Of a stretch of 64,000 nucleotides of DNA, positions 33,494-45,526 are shown one piece after another. The position numbers were made by a program, and so were the translations under genes. Source of the DNA: Acorus gramineus (lineage: Eukaryota; Streptophyta; Magnoliopsida; Acorales; Acoraceae); the NCBI GenBank assembly GCA_030737835.1, contig CM060847.1:25987604-26051603 (forward strand). The letters are read 5' to 3'. The notes under the pieces were generated by a model. It ran no database searches. It saw only the letters and a program-made list of their open reading frames with translations, and was not told the origin of the DNA. Numbering within the stretch: the first letter of the stretch is position 1; each line of letters opens with the position of its first letter.

Positions 33494-33762
33494 GCCTACA
33501 CCTCAAGGGCGAATGTCAAATTATAGTTCGAGCAGGATATCGAATCCCGAGTAGATGAAGACAAGCAGAACCTCTGAAACGGTCAAACATCCATTAAGTC
33601 AATAACCGTCACGTTGTTGATCAGTAAGGCCCATTATCCGTTTAACTGGGGTAATTAAGGGCACGTTTAACTATATTAAAATAGGGCGGTTACCATAAAA
33701 CTCACCCACTAATAGCCATTAAATTGGAAGACTGTTACAATGGCTACTTAGCTAGTAAAACT

Positions 33763-33770
33763 TATAAAAG
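33763..33770 (+). promoter_or_regulatory. TATA box of the left Tat-like LTR
   Basis: TATAAAAG is followed by GGAAGGAAATACATC and is matched exactly by TATAAAAG at 63254-63261 in the right copy. About 120 bp of leader remains to the end of similarity. Confidence 0.5.
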
Positions 33771-33892
33771 GGAAGGAAATACATCAAAAAGAGGTATGAG
33801 TTTTATCAATTAGCAAAGTCACCTAAAGAGTGAGATTATATTCTTGAATTCTCTTACTGACTTAAGCATTGGAGTTGCCTTCTTGACTAAAC

Positions 33893-34176
33893 TATCATAT
33901 TCGTAATTCGGCAAATGCTGGTCTTTGCAAAGGATGGGGGCAACGTGCTTTAATTCATAAGGATCATTCAGCCCAAAAGGTGAAATGAAGTTATGTTCCT
34001 GCTCGATCCTCTTGTTTTAGCTAAGTCAGTTCTTCTACAATGACTAATATGAAAGATAAAAAAGTACAACAAGAAAGACAAGCAAATATGGTAAAATTCA
34101 TCTTTTATTCATATCCAAAGTTTGATTACATGGGAAAAAAAAGAAGAAAAAAAAGAAAAGGGGGGTTCTATTCATT
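33893..34176. other. Noncoding stretch between the Tat-like LTR and the antisense ORF
   Basis: It has A-rich and purine-rich runs (about 34130-34165) and no open frame of note. By position it would be the 3' untranslated side of the antisense ORF. No primer-binding site could be recognised after the LTR. Confidence 0.35.
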
Positions 34177-37100
34177 CTACTCTTTGGCTTTCTCCTCGAC
34201 TCTCTCTGCAGCTTCTCGACACCTCTTCCCCTTCACTACTCGGTGAAGGTTTGGGAGTTCTTGGTCGCTCAACTCTCGAAAACCACGAGAGCGGTCTAAG
34301 TTGTCACGCCCCAGGGCGGCCGTCCCCGGGACGCGGCAAGGGTATACATGATATCAGTAGTCAATACAGGAGACCAATAATATACCATAAACAACAGCTA
34401 AAAGACAACACAGACAACAAAGAGGCTGACATGATGTATACACAGAAATGCGGAAGCTAAAAAGACTGAATCTGTAAATCAACAACACTTTACAGACTCG
34501 ATACATAATCATATGTCCTGTGAGGGCCAATATATCCACAATACATCCAAATACAATCCATACTAGGTGCCCAAGCACAGAAATATATACATACAATTAA
34601 AAGGAAGGATGCTGATGGCCTCAAAACTCGAGGGACGTGGCGCTACTCCGCTACTGGTGTAGTCGCTCGGGAAGCTCCTCCTTCAAGTCCGCCTCGGTAA
34701 TCACTGGAGAAAATAATTATGCGAGGGGTGAGCCACACGCTCAGTGAATAGCACAACCCATGCATCACAGTTTATATTAACCACATTTAATCAAGTCACT
34801 AGCCTCAAAGTGGCATAAACAACACAAATCTGGGGGTTCGTTACATCGTCGAACCGCCATACCCTCACCCTCACCCCTCAATAGGTGACAAAGGATGTTG
34901 GGACTTAATAGGCTGATAATCATCCTTACACAATCCAGTGGGTCGCCACATCGCCGGCCCACCACACCCTCACCCTCACCCCTCAATAGGTGACATAGGC
35001 TCTTGGGACTGACTAGGCTGTTGGTCACCCTTGGTCCACCGATAGTCTCTCCCCACTCCGTAGGTCGTTTGGCCACTCCCACATTCGGCACAGTCCGTCT
35101 ACCAAATCAGGAGGTGCCTACTGATGGGAGCCCCTGCACGGGACGACCTTTCTAACGCTGAGGTAGTCTCTACACGGATCCAACGAAGGGAACAGAATAG
35201 CCTATCCATCGCATATGATCCACTCGGATCCGCTGACAACACATCTCTACAACTCTAATGTCTTGAATTCTTCAGAATTCCTCCAGCGCGCATAACCAAG
35301 ATGCGGGGAATACTTAAGATAAAAAATGAGGAAAAGAAACCTTGGGAGGGCAACCTGAGGTCCCGATATAGGACATCCCGCCAACCAAACAAGGAACACG
35401 AAGTACCCTAGCCCGGGTCTCAATGTTTACCTCGCAAGGCCCCCTTATATTCCCCAAGGCATGCTAACAATATCACAAGCTTGCATTTAATTAAATAAAT
35501 CAAACTAATAGGATGCATGCATAGGTTGGGGCTTTCCTAGCATGATAACGAGGTGACAGGATGCACGGCTCTTACACATATCCTAAGGGTGCAAGTCCCT
35601 AACATACAAGTCTAGGGTGGCATGCATTCTACACACTAATCATGCTTGCATGGATTACATATAACAGTTAATATTAACTATGCTGCCCCAGGGGAGGACG
35701 ATATACGCCCAAGTGCATATAACGCCTCCCAACTGGGTTGGGTTGTCCCACTCACTGGTAACCGGGTCGTCGCGCGACCGTCTGTCAAGATCTGCAAGAC
35801 AGGGTAATCAACCCGATGAGTAAAATACACAAATACCACAAAATACTTAAAAATACACAAATAAATACCCAACACTCGGGCAAACGTGCATACGGCCCGT
35901 ACGCACGCTAGCCCGAGCACCCCAACTCACTCCCGCACCCCCGGCAACCACCCGCACGGCCACCCACCCGCCCTCGGATGCACCGCCGCGCCTCAGCCCG
36001 CGCACCCAGGCGCACCGCCGGCCCCTGCCCACACGCTTGGACACGCTGCCGAGCCACCCGGGTGCACCGCGCGCCCACTGCGCCCCATCGCAGCAGCCCG
36101 CGCGCACACCGCACGCCCCGTGCGCCCAGCGCCTCGCCCCGCGCGCCCCCACGCGCACCTCCGCTGCCCTTGCCTCGCTTTGCGCACACCACCGGATCGC
36201 CCAGCACTCCACCGACTCGCCGGGCATGGACAGCGCGCCTACGCCTCTGCGCAGCGCTCCGCGCGCATGCCCCCTACGGCGCCCTGCACACAGCGCCCCA
36301 TCGCCCACGACCAGCGCCCAGCACACGCGCCCAGCACGCCCTCCAGCTCCACCAGAGCGCACGCCCGCGCGCACCCACGCGCGCGCCCTGCCAGCTGCTC
36401 CGCCTGTGCTGCTGCCCTGCCCGAGACCACCAGCCACCCTGTCCGAGCAGCCAACCCCCCTGCCCGAGCCATCCTACCTCCTCTATCCGTCCACCAAGGG
36501 CCTCCAACAGCCACCAATCACCCCCACAGCCACCAACACCCAAACCCACCCTCCTAACAAGCATCTAAACATGAAAAAGGGGGAAAGAGTGCTTACCCAA
36601 AGGAAGGAGAGATAAGGAAGGAAACCGGAAGCTCCTTTTGCACCGAAATGCCTCCCCAAGGGTCTCCACCACCAAGACCTCATCCCACCTCCGAAAGGGC
36701 TCAGATCTGAGGAGAAGAGAGGGTGGAAGAAAGGGCAAGACACGCCGGAATTCGAATCTGAAAACACCGGGGTGTAGATCGGGACCGGATCTATCCTTTC
36801 TATGTTTTGGGTTTTAAGTTCTAAGCCCTCTAGGTGGCTCAAAACTTAGAAAAGAGAGAGAGGGGGAGAGAGAAATTCCAAGGAAGGAGAAGATGAATAG
36901 TGGGAGATATTTTAGCTTCTCACTTTAAATAAGTCAAACCTCACTTGAATTAGGGCTAATCAAGATTAATTAGGCTTAAGGACTAGATTAGGTGAGTTAA
37001 GTGGGCTTTGACTTGGGTCAACCCAACCACACAAAAAAACAAAAAGGGTTGACCAAGTCATGGGCCCACTTTGACCGAGTCAACTCTCCCAATGACTTCT

Positions 37101-38510
37101 CGCTCGGTCAAAACCCGGATACGCCCCGGAACTGTGAAATTCTGAAACGCACCGGAATTCAATGAAATTTTTGTGAGTGGCTTAAAATGGCACCAGGACA
37201 CATAATATGCAGTTAGATTTTCAATCGGAGTCCTCAAACACAGGACGATAGCTAACAGTCCAAAATTTTGCGGTTTCGATCGAAAAACAAAAAAAACTCA
37301 AAAACTGCCAAAATGCTCCAATGGTTACCAGCAAGCAAAAAGTGACACATATATAACATGAGTAGCCCAAGCGGAACCCAGACAAGAACTCCAAAAGGTT
37401 CTCTTCTTGTGCATCCATGCATACTTCACGAAGAGCATGCATCTGATGGTTCATCGATAGGAGGGGGGTGTTACCGTCACCAGTAAATATTTAGATGGGC
37501 CCGCCAGAGCTAGCTTGACATTGAAGAGACGATTCCCAGCATAAGTGGACAAGTCCACGCCAGCAACTAGGCTCAAAACTCCATGTGATCCATTATTAAG
37601 AATTACTGAAGGTTCTAGGGGGCTTCTTCATCATCAAGACCAGCGGAAAGAAAGGGTGAGGCTGTTGTGGCACACGGAGATGGTGAGGATGAAGAGGACA
37701 GATCCACCTGTCGTGCAGTAGAGTATGATAAAAATAACCCGATGATAGAAGCCTCTGCGAGCGCTGACACTTCTAATGCACACCATAGGAGGTAAGGGTT
37801 GCGGAAACCAAACCCCAACCTCCGAACAGCTCAACTGTACCGCCAGGAGAGGATGCAAGTGGTGGAGCACGTCTCGACGCATCGATCCTTAGCAACACCC
37901 ACCGTAATCGGTCAGGGTATTCCATTACCCGAAAGATCTTCCATTTTGACCTCCAACTTCGCCGGCCTCTTGCCGTCCAACTTCGCCGGCCTCTTAGCGT
38001 GCACCTTCTGCCATCTATGATGGCCGATATGGAGAGATGCATACCAGCCATCTGGCATCCAAAGCCCCTCCACATGAACCATGCGGTCTTGCCAGTCAAA
38101 GACATCACCCGAAGACAAGCCCAGCACAAGTTTTGGCATTTTGGACTGGCGGGAGATGTAAAAAGATGAGGTCCGGCCAGTGGAAGAAGGTTTGACTGAT
38201 AAATCCAACGAATTTCACTCAAACCAAGCTTCACACCCATCTTCTCACCCAAGGCAACTATGCACATTAGGATACGGTAGACGTTGGGCACAATTTGAAG
38301 GGGGTGAAGCTGAAAGAAATCAAGAAACTTTGCCATTAAATGTGGTTAAGAGAGAGTCAAACCCCCATCAATGAAATAACTTGGTCGGAGGAACAAGTAG
38401 TTAGGAGAAGGTAAAGGAACGTGGTCACCTAGCAACTCCTCTACTGAGAAGTTAGAAGAAATACCAAGCTCCCTGTTAAGGGGAAGCAAAGTTGAAAAGG
38501 ATTCAGCCAT
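34177..38510 (-). pseudogene. Antisense retroelement ORF (putative gypsy-type transposon/plant-mobile-like), broken and interrupted
   Basis: On the minus strand an ATG at 38508-38510 starts an ORF with ELGISSNFSVEELL. After one stop comes FFQLHPLQIVPNVYR...ALGEKMGV and then, in a shifted frame, FYISRQSK...WMPDGWYASLHIGHH. The pattern resembles plant proteins annotated as 'putative gypsy type transposon'. A 24-bp repeat codes a doubled KRPAKL motif near 37970. Later frames carry VDLSTYAGNRLFNVKLALAG and MNHQMHALREVCMDAQEENL. This last frame passes through the target of the solo LTR 34302-37358 and ends at a stop at 34177-34179. At least three frameshifts make it dead. Tat-group elements can carry an extra ORF antisense to pol near the 3' LTR, which fits its place here. 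Confidence 0.55.
34302..37358 (-). mobile_element. Solo Tekay LTR inserted in the antisense ORF
   Basis: It runs on the plus strand from TGTCACGCCCC to ATATATAACA (3057 bp) with flanks TAAGT (34297-34301) and TGAGT (37359-37363), a 5-bp duplication with one change. It contains the CpG-rich tract (about 35900-36430) and the 36-nt segment at 35756-35791. The reading frame of the host ORF is restored when the LTR and one duplication copy are removed, which confirms the boundaries. Confidence 0.92.
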
Positions 38511-38822
38511 GGCCAGAAAAGTTGAAAAATCTGAGCTAAGAATTTTTTTAAAAGGATGGTGTTATATATGTGTCACTTTTTGGCCTGCTGGTAACCATTG
38601 GAGCATTTTAGCAGTTTTTAAAATTTTTGCATTTTTCGATCGGAACCGCATAATTTTGGACTGTTAGCTATCGTATGAGCTAGAGGACTCCGATTAAAAA
38701 TCTAACTGCGTATTATGTGTCCTGGTACCATTTTAAGCCACTCATGAAAATTTCATCGAATTCCGGCAACGTTTCTGAAATTTCACAGTTCCGGGGCGTA
38801 TCTGGGTTTTTAAGTCGCACAC

Positions 38823-38829
38823 TATAAAT
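38823..38829 (+). promoter_or_regulatory. TATA box in solo LTR
   Basis: TATAAAT is located about 263 bp from the LTR start, matching the position in the solo LTR at 8940. Confidence 0.6.
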
Positions 38830-40652
38830 AAGTGAGATCTAATTTCCGAGTTACTATTCATCATCCCTACCAAACCTTCCCCTCTCTCCTCTTCTCCATT
38901 TTTCTCACTTTTGAGGCCCCTAGACCCCTCAAAATCAAAAACCCAAAACCTAGGAAGTGTAGATCGGGTCCCGATCTACACCCCGGTGGTTTCAAATCCC
39001 TTTTCTGACGACTCTAGCCACTCCGTCCTCCTCTCTTTGTCCTCTGATTCTGGCTGTTTCGAAGGCCGAGGTAGATCGGGGCGTGGGAGGGCCGTTGAGA
39101 AGGGTTTCGGTGCGCGGAGAGCACCCGGACTTCGCTTCCTCCCCTTGGTAAGGTCTTTTTCTTCACTTTTCTTGCATAGATGTATGCTAGGAGTGTGGAT
39201 CTGTGTATGAGGGGTGGTCGGCGGCTGTGGGAGGCTGTCGGAGGTGGTTGGGGGTGGTCGGAGGTGGTCGGCGGCCGTGGGATGGGTGGTTGGAGGTGCT
39301 CGGCAGGCAGGGCCACTGTCTCGGACAGGGCAGCAGTGCAGGCAGCACCGGCGCAGCAGGTAGAGCTGCTGGCGGGGCGCGTGCGCACGGGCGTACGCGC
39401 GGGCACGTGCTCGGGTGGCGCTGGGCGTGGGCTTGCTGGCTGTGCTGGGTGCTGGGTGTGCTGGGCAAGGACGTTGTGGCACATGGCGCAGAGCACCGTG
39501 CAGGAGCAGTGCTGGCGCGGCAGACGGAGCGGCAGATTGGGCGCGCGAGCGTGTGCGCGCGGGCGTGCGCTCGGTGCGAGGGGCTGGTCGAACAGCTGCG
39601 CGCGGGTCTGGTGCAAGGGCTGGTCGAGCGGTTAGTGCGGGAAGAGGTGTGCGAGCGGCGTGCGCGCGGGTGCGCTCGGGTCTGGTGGCGAGCTGCGCGC
39701 GAGGAGCTTGTCGCGCGGGTGCTAGGCGTGCGGGCAGGGGTGGTGCGTGCGCGAGGTGCTGGCCGAGGCAGTGGTGGTGCGTGCGTAAGGTGGTGGCTGA
39801 GGGCAGTGCGCGCGGGAGAGCGCGACGAGGCGGTGTGGTGCGCGCGGGGCGCGGTGAGGCGGCCGTGGTGCGCGCGAGGCGCGGCGAGGCGGCAGAGGTG
39901 CGCGCGAGGCGCGGCGAGGTGGCGGAGGTGCCCGCGGGGTGCGTGCGGGGTGAGGCGCTGCGCGCGGGGGCGTGCGGGGTGCTCGCTGGCCGGCGCAAGG
40001 CGTGCGGGGTGCGTCGGCTGAGGCGCGGCGGTGCACCCGGGCGGTCAGGTGGCCGTGCGGGTGGTTGCCGGCCGTGCGGGTGGTTGCCGGGGGTGTTGGG
40101 TGTTTGATTTGGGATTTTGGGTGTCTATTTGTGTATTTTGTGTATCTTTGGGTAATTGTGGATTTATACTTACCAAGTAATACCCTGTCTTGCAGATCCC
40201 GACGGACGGTCGCACGTCGACCCGAGTTCCGGTGAGTGGGACAACCCAACCCAGTTTGGGAGGCGCTACATGCTTTGGGCGTGTACCGTCCTCCCCTGGG
40301 GCACATAGTTAGTATTAACTGCTTTGATATAATCCATGTAAGCATGATGTGTGTGTGTAGAATACATGCCACCCTAGACTTGTATGTTAGGGACTTGCAC
40401 CCTTAGGATGTTGTGCATGAGCCGTGTATCATGTCACCCCGTTATCATGCTAGGAAAGCCCTGACTTGAGCATGCGTCCTATTAGTTTGATTTATTTATT
40501 TAAATGCAAACTGCGATATATATATATATTAGCATTAGCATGCCTTGGGAATATAGGGGGCCTTGCGAGGTTAACATTGAGACCCGGGTTAGGGTACTCC
40601 GTGTTCCTTGTTTGGTTGTCGGATGTCCTACATCGGGACCTCAGGTTACCCT

Positions 40653-43600
40653 TGTCACGCCCCAGGGCGGCCGTCCCCGGGACGCGGCAAGTGTATATAT
40701 GATATCAGTGACAGGAAACCAATAATAAACCACAAACAATCACTAAAATGACAACACAGATAAAAGCAGGGCTGACATAATATATACACCAAAGGCGGAA
40801 GCTAAAAAGACTGAGTCTGTAGTCAAAACATACTACAGACTCGATACATAATCATAAGTCCTGTGAGAGCCAACATGCCCATATATATACACAAATGAAA
40901 TCCATACATAAACCAGCTAGGTGCCCAAGCACAGAATATATACATACAACTGAAAGAAGGGTGCTGACGGCCTCAAAACTCGTGGGACGCGGCGCTACCC
41001 TCTACCGGTGTAGTCGCTCGGGAAGCTCCTCCCTCAGAGATCACTGAAAAAGACAATATGCGAGGGGTGAGCCACACGCTCAGTGAATAGCACAACCCAT
41101 GCATACAGTTCATATTAACCACATTTAAGCAATTCATAAGCCACAAGTGGCATAATATCACAATCCGGGGGTTCGTTCATCGCCGAAACCCCATACCCTC
41201 ACCCTCAACAGGTGACCTAGGATGTTGGGACTTAGCGGGTTGATAATCATCCATACATAATCCTGTGGGTCGTCGCATCGCCGGCCCACCATACCCTCAC
41301 CCTCACCTCTCAACAGGTGACCTAGGCTCTTGGGACTGACTAGGCTGTTGGTTACCCTTGGTCCACCGATAGTCTCTCCTCACTCCCTGGTTGTTTGGCC
41401 ACTCCCATGTTCAGCACAGTCCTTCACCAAATCAGGAGGCGCCTACTAGTGGGAGCCCCTGCACGGGACAACCTGTCTAACGCCGAGGTAGTCTCTACAC
41501 GGATCCGACGAGGGGAACAGAACAGCCTATCCATCGCATATGATCCACTCGGATCCGCTGACAGCACATCTCTACGACTCTAATGTCTCGAATTCCTCAG
41601 AATTCCACCAGCGCGCATAACCAGGATGCGGGGAAATAAATACGACATAAAGGGGAAATAGAGACCTTGGGAGGGTAACCTGAGGTCCCGATGTAGGACA
41701 TCCGACAACCAAACGAGGAACACGGAGTACCCTAACCCGGGTCTCAATGTTAACCTCGCAAGGCCCCCTTATATTCCCTAAGCATGCTATCTATTATTAC
41801 AGTTCGCATTTAATTAAATAAACCAAACTAATAGGACGCATACACAGGTCGGGCTTTCCTAGCATGATAGCGAGGTGGCAGGATGCACGGCTCATGCACA
41901 ATCCTAAGGGTGCAAGTCCCTATCACACAATCTAGGGTGGCATGCAATTCTACACACACATCATGCATACATAGATTATAATTGCAATAATTAATACCAA
42001 CTATACGCCCCAGGGGAGATCGGTACACGCCCAAAGCATGTAACGCCTCCCAAACTGGGTTGGGTTGTCCCACTCACCGGAATTCGGGTCGACGCGCGAC
42101 CGTCCATCGAGATCTGCAAGATAGGGTATTAACTGGGTAAGTATAAATCCGCAAGTACTATTAAATACACAAAAATACACCACAACCCCAAATCAACACC
42201 CAACACCCCCGGCAACCACCCGCACGGCCCCCCGACCGCTCGGGTGCACCGCCGCGCTTCAGCCCGCGCACCCCGCGCACCGCCGGCCCCTGCCCGCCGC
42301 CTGGACACGCCGCCGCACCACCCCCGGGGGCTCCGCGCGTCCACTGCGCCCAGCCGCAGTAGCCCGCGCGCCCCGAACACCTCGCGCCGGCCCGCAAGCA
42401 CCCCTCACGCCCCCGCGTGCAGCTCCTCGCCCCGCGCGCACCCCGCGCGCACCTCGGACGCCTCGTCGCGCCCTCCGCGCACCACGGCGGTCTCACCGCG
42501 CCCTCCGCGCGCACTCTGCACACCCGCGCGCACTGCCCTCGGCCACCACCTCACGCATGCACCACCCCTGCCCTCCGGCACCTCGCGCGACCAGCTCCTC
42601 TCTCCCAGACCAGCGCGACCAACACCTCGCGCCCAGACCAGCGCGACCAGCACCTCGCCATCAGCTCCTCGCGCACAGCTCCCTAGCTGGCCTCCAGCTC
42701 TCCCCAAGTGCACGCCCGCGCGCACGCTCGCGCGCACGCACGCGCGCGCCCTGCCAGCCCCTGCGCCTGAGCTGCCCGAGGCCACCAGCCCACACGCCAG
42801 CACTGCCAGCCCCTCCAGCACACCCAGCACGACCAGCTCCTCGCACCAGACCCGCGCACACCCGCGCGCACGCCGCGCGCACGCATGCACGCGCCCAGCC
42901 TGTGCGCTGCCTGAGCCGCTGCCGCTGCTGCCTGCTGCTGGGGACAGGGCCCGCCACTGCTCGAGCACCTCCACCCCACCCAAAGGCCTCCGACGGCCTC
43001 CGACCGCCTCCCACTGCCCCGACGGCCACCCACCGCCTCCGACCACCACCCAACCCTAGATCCACCTCCCTAGCATACATCTATGCAAGAAAATAGAAGA
43101 AAAGGACCTTACCAAGGGGAGGGAGCGAAGTCCGGTGCTCTCCACGCGCCGAAACCCTTCTCAACGGCCTCTCACGCCCCGATCTACCGGCCTTCGAAAC
43201 GGGCAAACAGAGGACAAAGAGGGGAGGTCGGGGAGGCTAGGATCGCCGGAATCGGGATTTGAAAGCACCGGAGTGTAGATCGGGACCCGATCTACACTTC
43301 TCGTGCTTTAGGTTTTTAGGTTTGAGGGGTCTAGGGGGCTGAAAGTGAGAAAAAGAAGAGGGAGAGAGAAAAGCAAGTCGTAGGGATGATGAATAGTAAC
43401 TCGATTTTAGATCCACTTATTATAGAGCGCGACTTAAAAACCCGGATACGCCCCGGAACTGCGAAATTTTTGGAAACGATGCCGGAATTCGATGAAATTT
43501 TCATGAGTGGCTTAAAATGGCACCAGGACACATAATATGCAGTTAGATTTTCAATCGGAGTCCTCTAGCTCAGACGATAGCTAACAGTCTGAAATTATGC

Positions 43601-43688
43601 GGTTCCGATCGAAAAACACAAAAATTTTAAAACTGCTAAAAATGCTCCAATGGTTGCCAATAGGCCAAAAAGTGACACATATATAACA
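40653..43688 (-). repeat. 3' LTR of element 3
   Basis: It is 3036 bp, from plus-strand TGTCACGCCCC to ATATATAACA. It carries the CpG-rich tract (42220-42960) and the 36-nt segment 42078-42113. The position homologous to the TATA box of the right LTR reads TTATTATAGAG here, so the box is altered. Confidence 0.95.
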
Positions 43689-43701
43689 TTCTCCCCCCCT
43701 T
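43689..43701 (-). other. Polypurine tract of element 3
   Basis: A minus-strand purine run with seven consecutive G abuts the 3' LTR start at 43688. Confidence 0.88.
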
Positions 43702-43736
43702 AGGAAATTTTGTCCTCAAAATAAATACAAGTACAT

Positions 43737-45526
43737 CTAAGAAGGGAAAAGATGCGGATACGCGTCACGCATGGCGTCCTCGAGCTCCCAGGTGGCCTCG
43801 GCACCGGAACGGTGCTGCCATCGCACCTTGACCAGCTGGACGGTCCTGGTGCGGAGCCTCTTCTCGCGGCGGTCCATGATCTCAATCGGCTGCTCCACGA
43901 AAGACAAGTCCGGCTCGAAGACGAGCGGCTCGAACGGGATGATGTGAGCAGGATCGTGGACGTATCGCCTCAGCTGCGAGACGTGGAAGACGTCATGGGC
44001 CTGAGCCAACTGTGGGGGCAGAGCTATGCGATAGGCCACCTCTCCAACTCGCTCGAGTATGAGGAAAGGCCCAATGAAACGCGGACTCAGCTTGCCCCGC
44101 ACACCGAATCGGAAGATGCCCTTCATCGGGGACACCTTCAAGAACACATGGTCACCGACCTCGAAGGTGAGCTCACGGCGACGGCGGTCGGCGTAGCTCT
44201 TCTGACGACTCTGAGCGACTCGGATACGCTCGCGAATCGTCTTCACCATCTCGGAGGTCTGGTGAATGATCTCTGGTCCCTCTAGCTGGCGCTCTCCGAC
44301 CTCATCCCAACACAGGGGGGACCTGCAGCTGCGGCCATAAAGTGCCTCGTAGGGAGCCATCCGGATGCTCGAATGATAGCTGTTGTTGTAGGCAAACTCC
44401 ACCAACGGAAGGTGCCTCTCCCAACTGCCCCCGAAATCGAGCACACAGGCCCGCAGCATGTCCTCAAGGGTCTGGATCGTCCTCTCCGACTGGCCGTCCG
44501 TCTGAGGATGAAACGCTGTACTGAAGTGGAGGTTCGTACCAAGGGCGTGCTGGAGGCTACGCCAGAACCTCGAAGTGAAACGCGCGTCTCGATCAGAAAT
44601 GATGCTGACTGGAGTGCCATGGAGTCGGACAATCTCGGAGACGAATAACTGCGCCAGGGTGTCCAGAGAATCGGTGAGTCGGATGGGGAGGAAATGAGCA
44701 GACTTCGTCAGCCGGTCGACGATCACCCAGATGGCATCGCGACCCGGACGTGACCTCGGCAAACCCGAGACGAAGTCCATAGTGATCTGCTCCCCCTTCC
44801 ACTGAGGGATCTCAATGGACTGCAGCTTCCCCGCAGGGCGCTGATGCTCCGACTTCACCTGCTGGCATACTAGGCATCGGGCAACAAATCTGGCAATATC
44901 TGTCTTCATCCCGCGCCACCAGTAGCCGCGACGAAGGCCCCTGTACATCTTCGTGGTGCCTCCAGGGTGCACTGTGTACCTCGAGCGATGGGCCTCGTCC
45001 AGAATCTTCCGCCTCAGCTCTGCGTCGTCGGGGATGCACACTCGGCCTCTGAATCTCAGGATCCCGTCTGCACGAATCTGGTAGTCCTGGCGCTCGCCCC
45101 GGGCGACGCCCTCAGAAAGGACTATGAAATGCGGGTCCTGAGCCTGAGCCGTGCGGATCTCATCGAGAAGGACCGGCTGCACCACCAGCCTGGCCAGAAA
45201 GCCACCCGCAGGAGTCTCTCGAACACTGATCCAGCAAGCGGCCTCCTCCAGAAGCCTCCAACGACGGACAGCCATGTGGGCGGCCATGCCCAGGGGCTGT
45301 CTACTGAGCGCATCTGCAACGACATTCGCCTTACCCGGATGGTAAGCGATGTCACAGTCGTAGTCTGTCAGGAACTCAACCCAACGCCTCTGTCGCATGT
45401 TGAGCTCCGGCTGAGACTGCAGATACGTCAAGCTCTTATGGTCAGTAAAGAGCTCGAACTCCTCCCCGTAGAGATAATGCCTCCACATCTTCAGCGCAAA
45501 TATGATCGCAGCCAACTCAAGGTCAT
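43737..45526 (-). pseudogene. pol: RNase H C-terminal part, integrase and chromodomain of element 3
   Basis: An open frame of about 590 codons ends at the TAG at 43737. It begins in the middle of RNase H ([21 protein letters not shown]). It then holds the integrase zinc domain, with one extra Thr in GGTTKM compared with the other copies, followed by the core motifs [15 protein letters not shown] and [23 protein letters not shown] and the Tekay-type chromodomain tail (VKVRWQHR...ATWELED) complete it. No internal stop is seen. A 1-bp deletion near 45526 (GGTCATGG where element 2 has GGTCGTGGG) puts it out of frame with the upstream RT. Confidence 0.92.

Larger units (their letters stand above)
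29211..33892 (+). repeat. Left LTR of the Tat-like element, split by insertions
   Basis: Segments 29211-29383, 31108-31135 and 33494-33892 align in order with 62817-63376 on the right. The distal part includes TTACTGACTTAAGCATTGGAGT-like sequence near 33860-33885. I recognise this as typical of the end of Tat-group LTRs. Similarity to the right copy is lost after position 33892, so its last bases may be deleted. Confidence 0.55.

Noticed and set aside
38911-39150. Possible LTR-encoded small protein: open frame through the leader to the splice donor, joining in phase 0 to the 36-nt segment
   Set aside because: The frame has no ATG start in the copies checked. It meets a stop in the element 1 copies, and usually hits TGA at once in the third exon. 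A noncoding leader is simpler.
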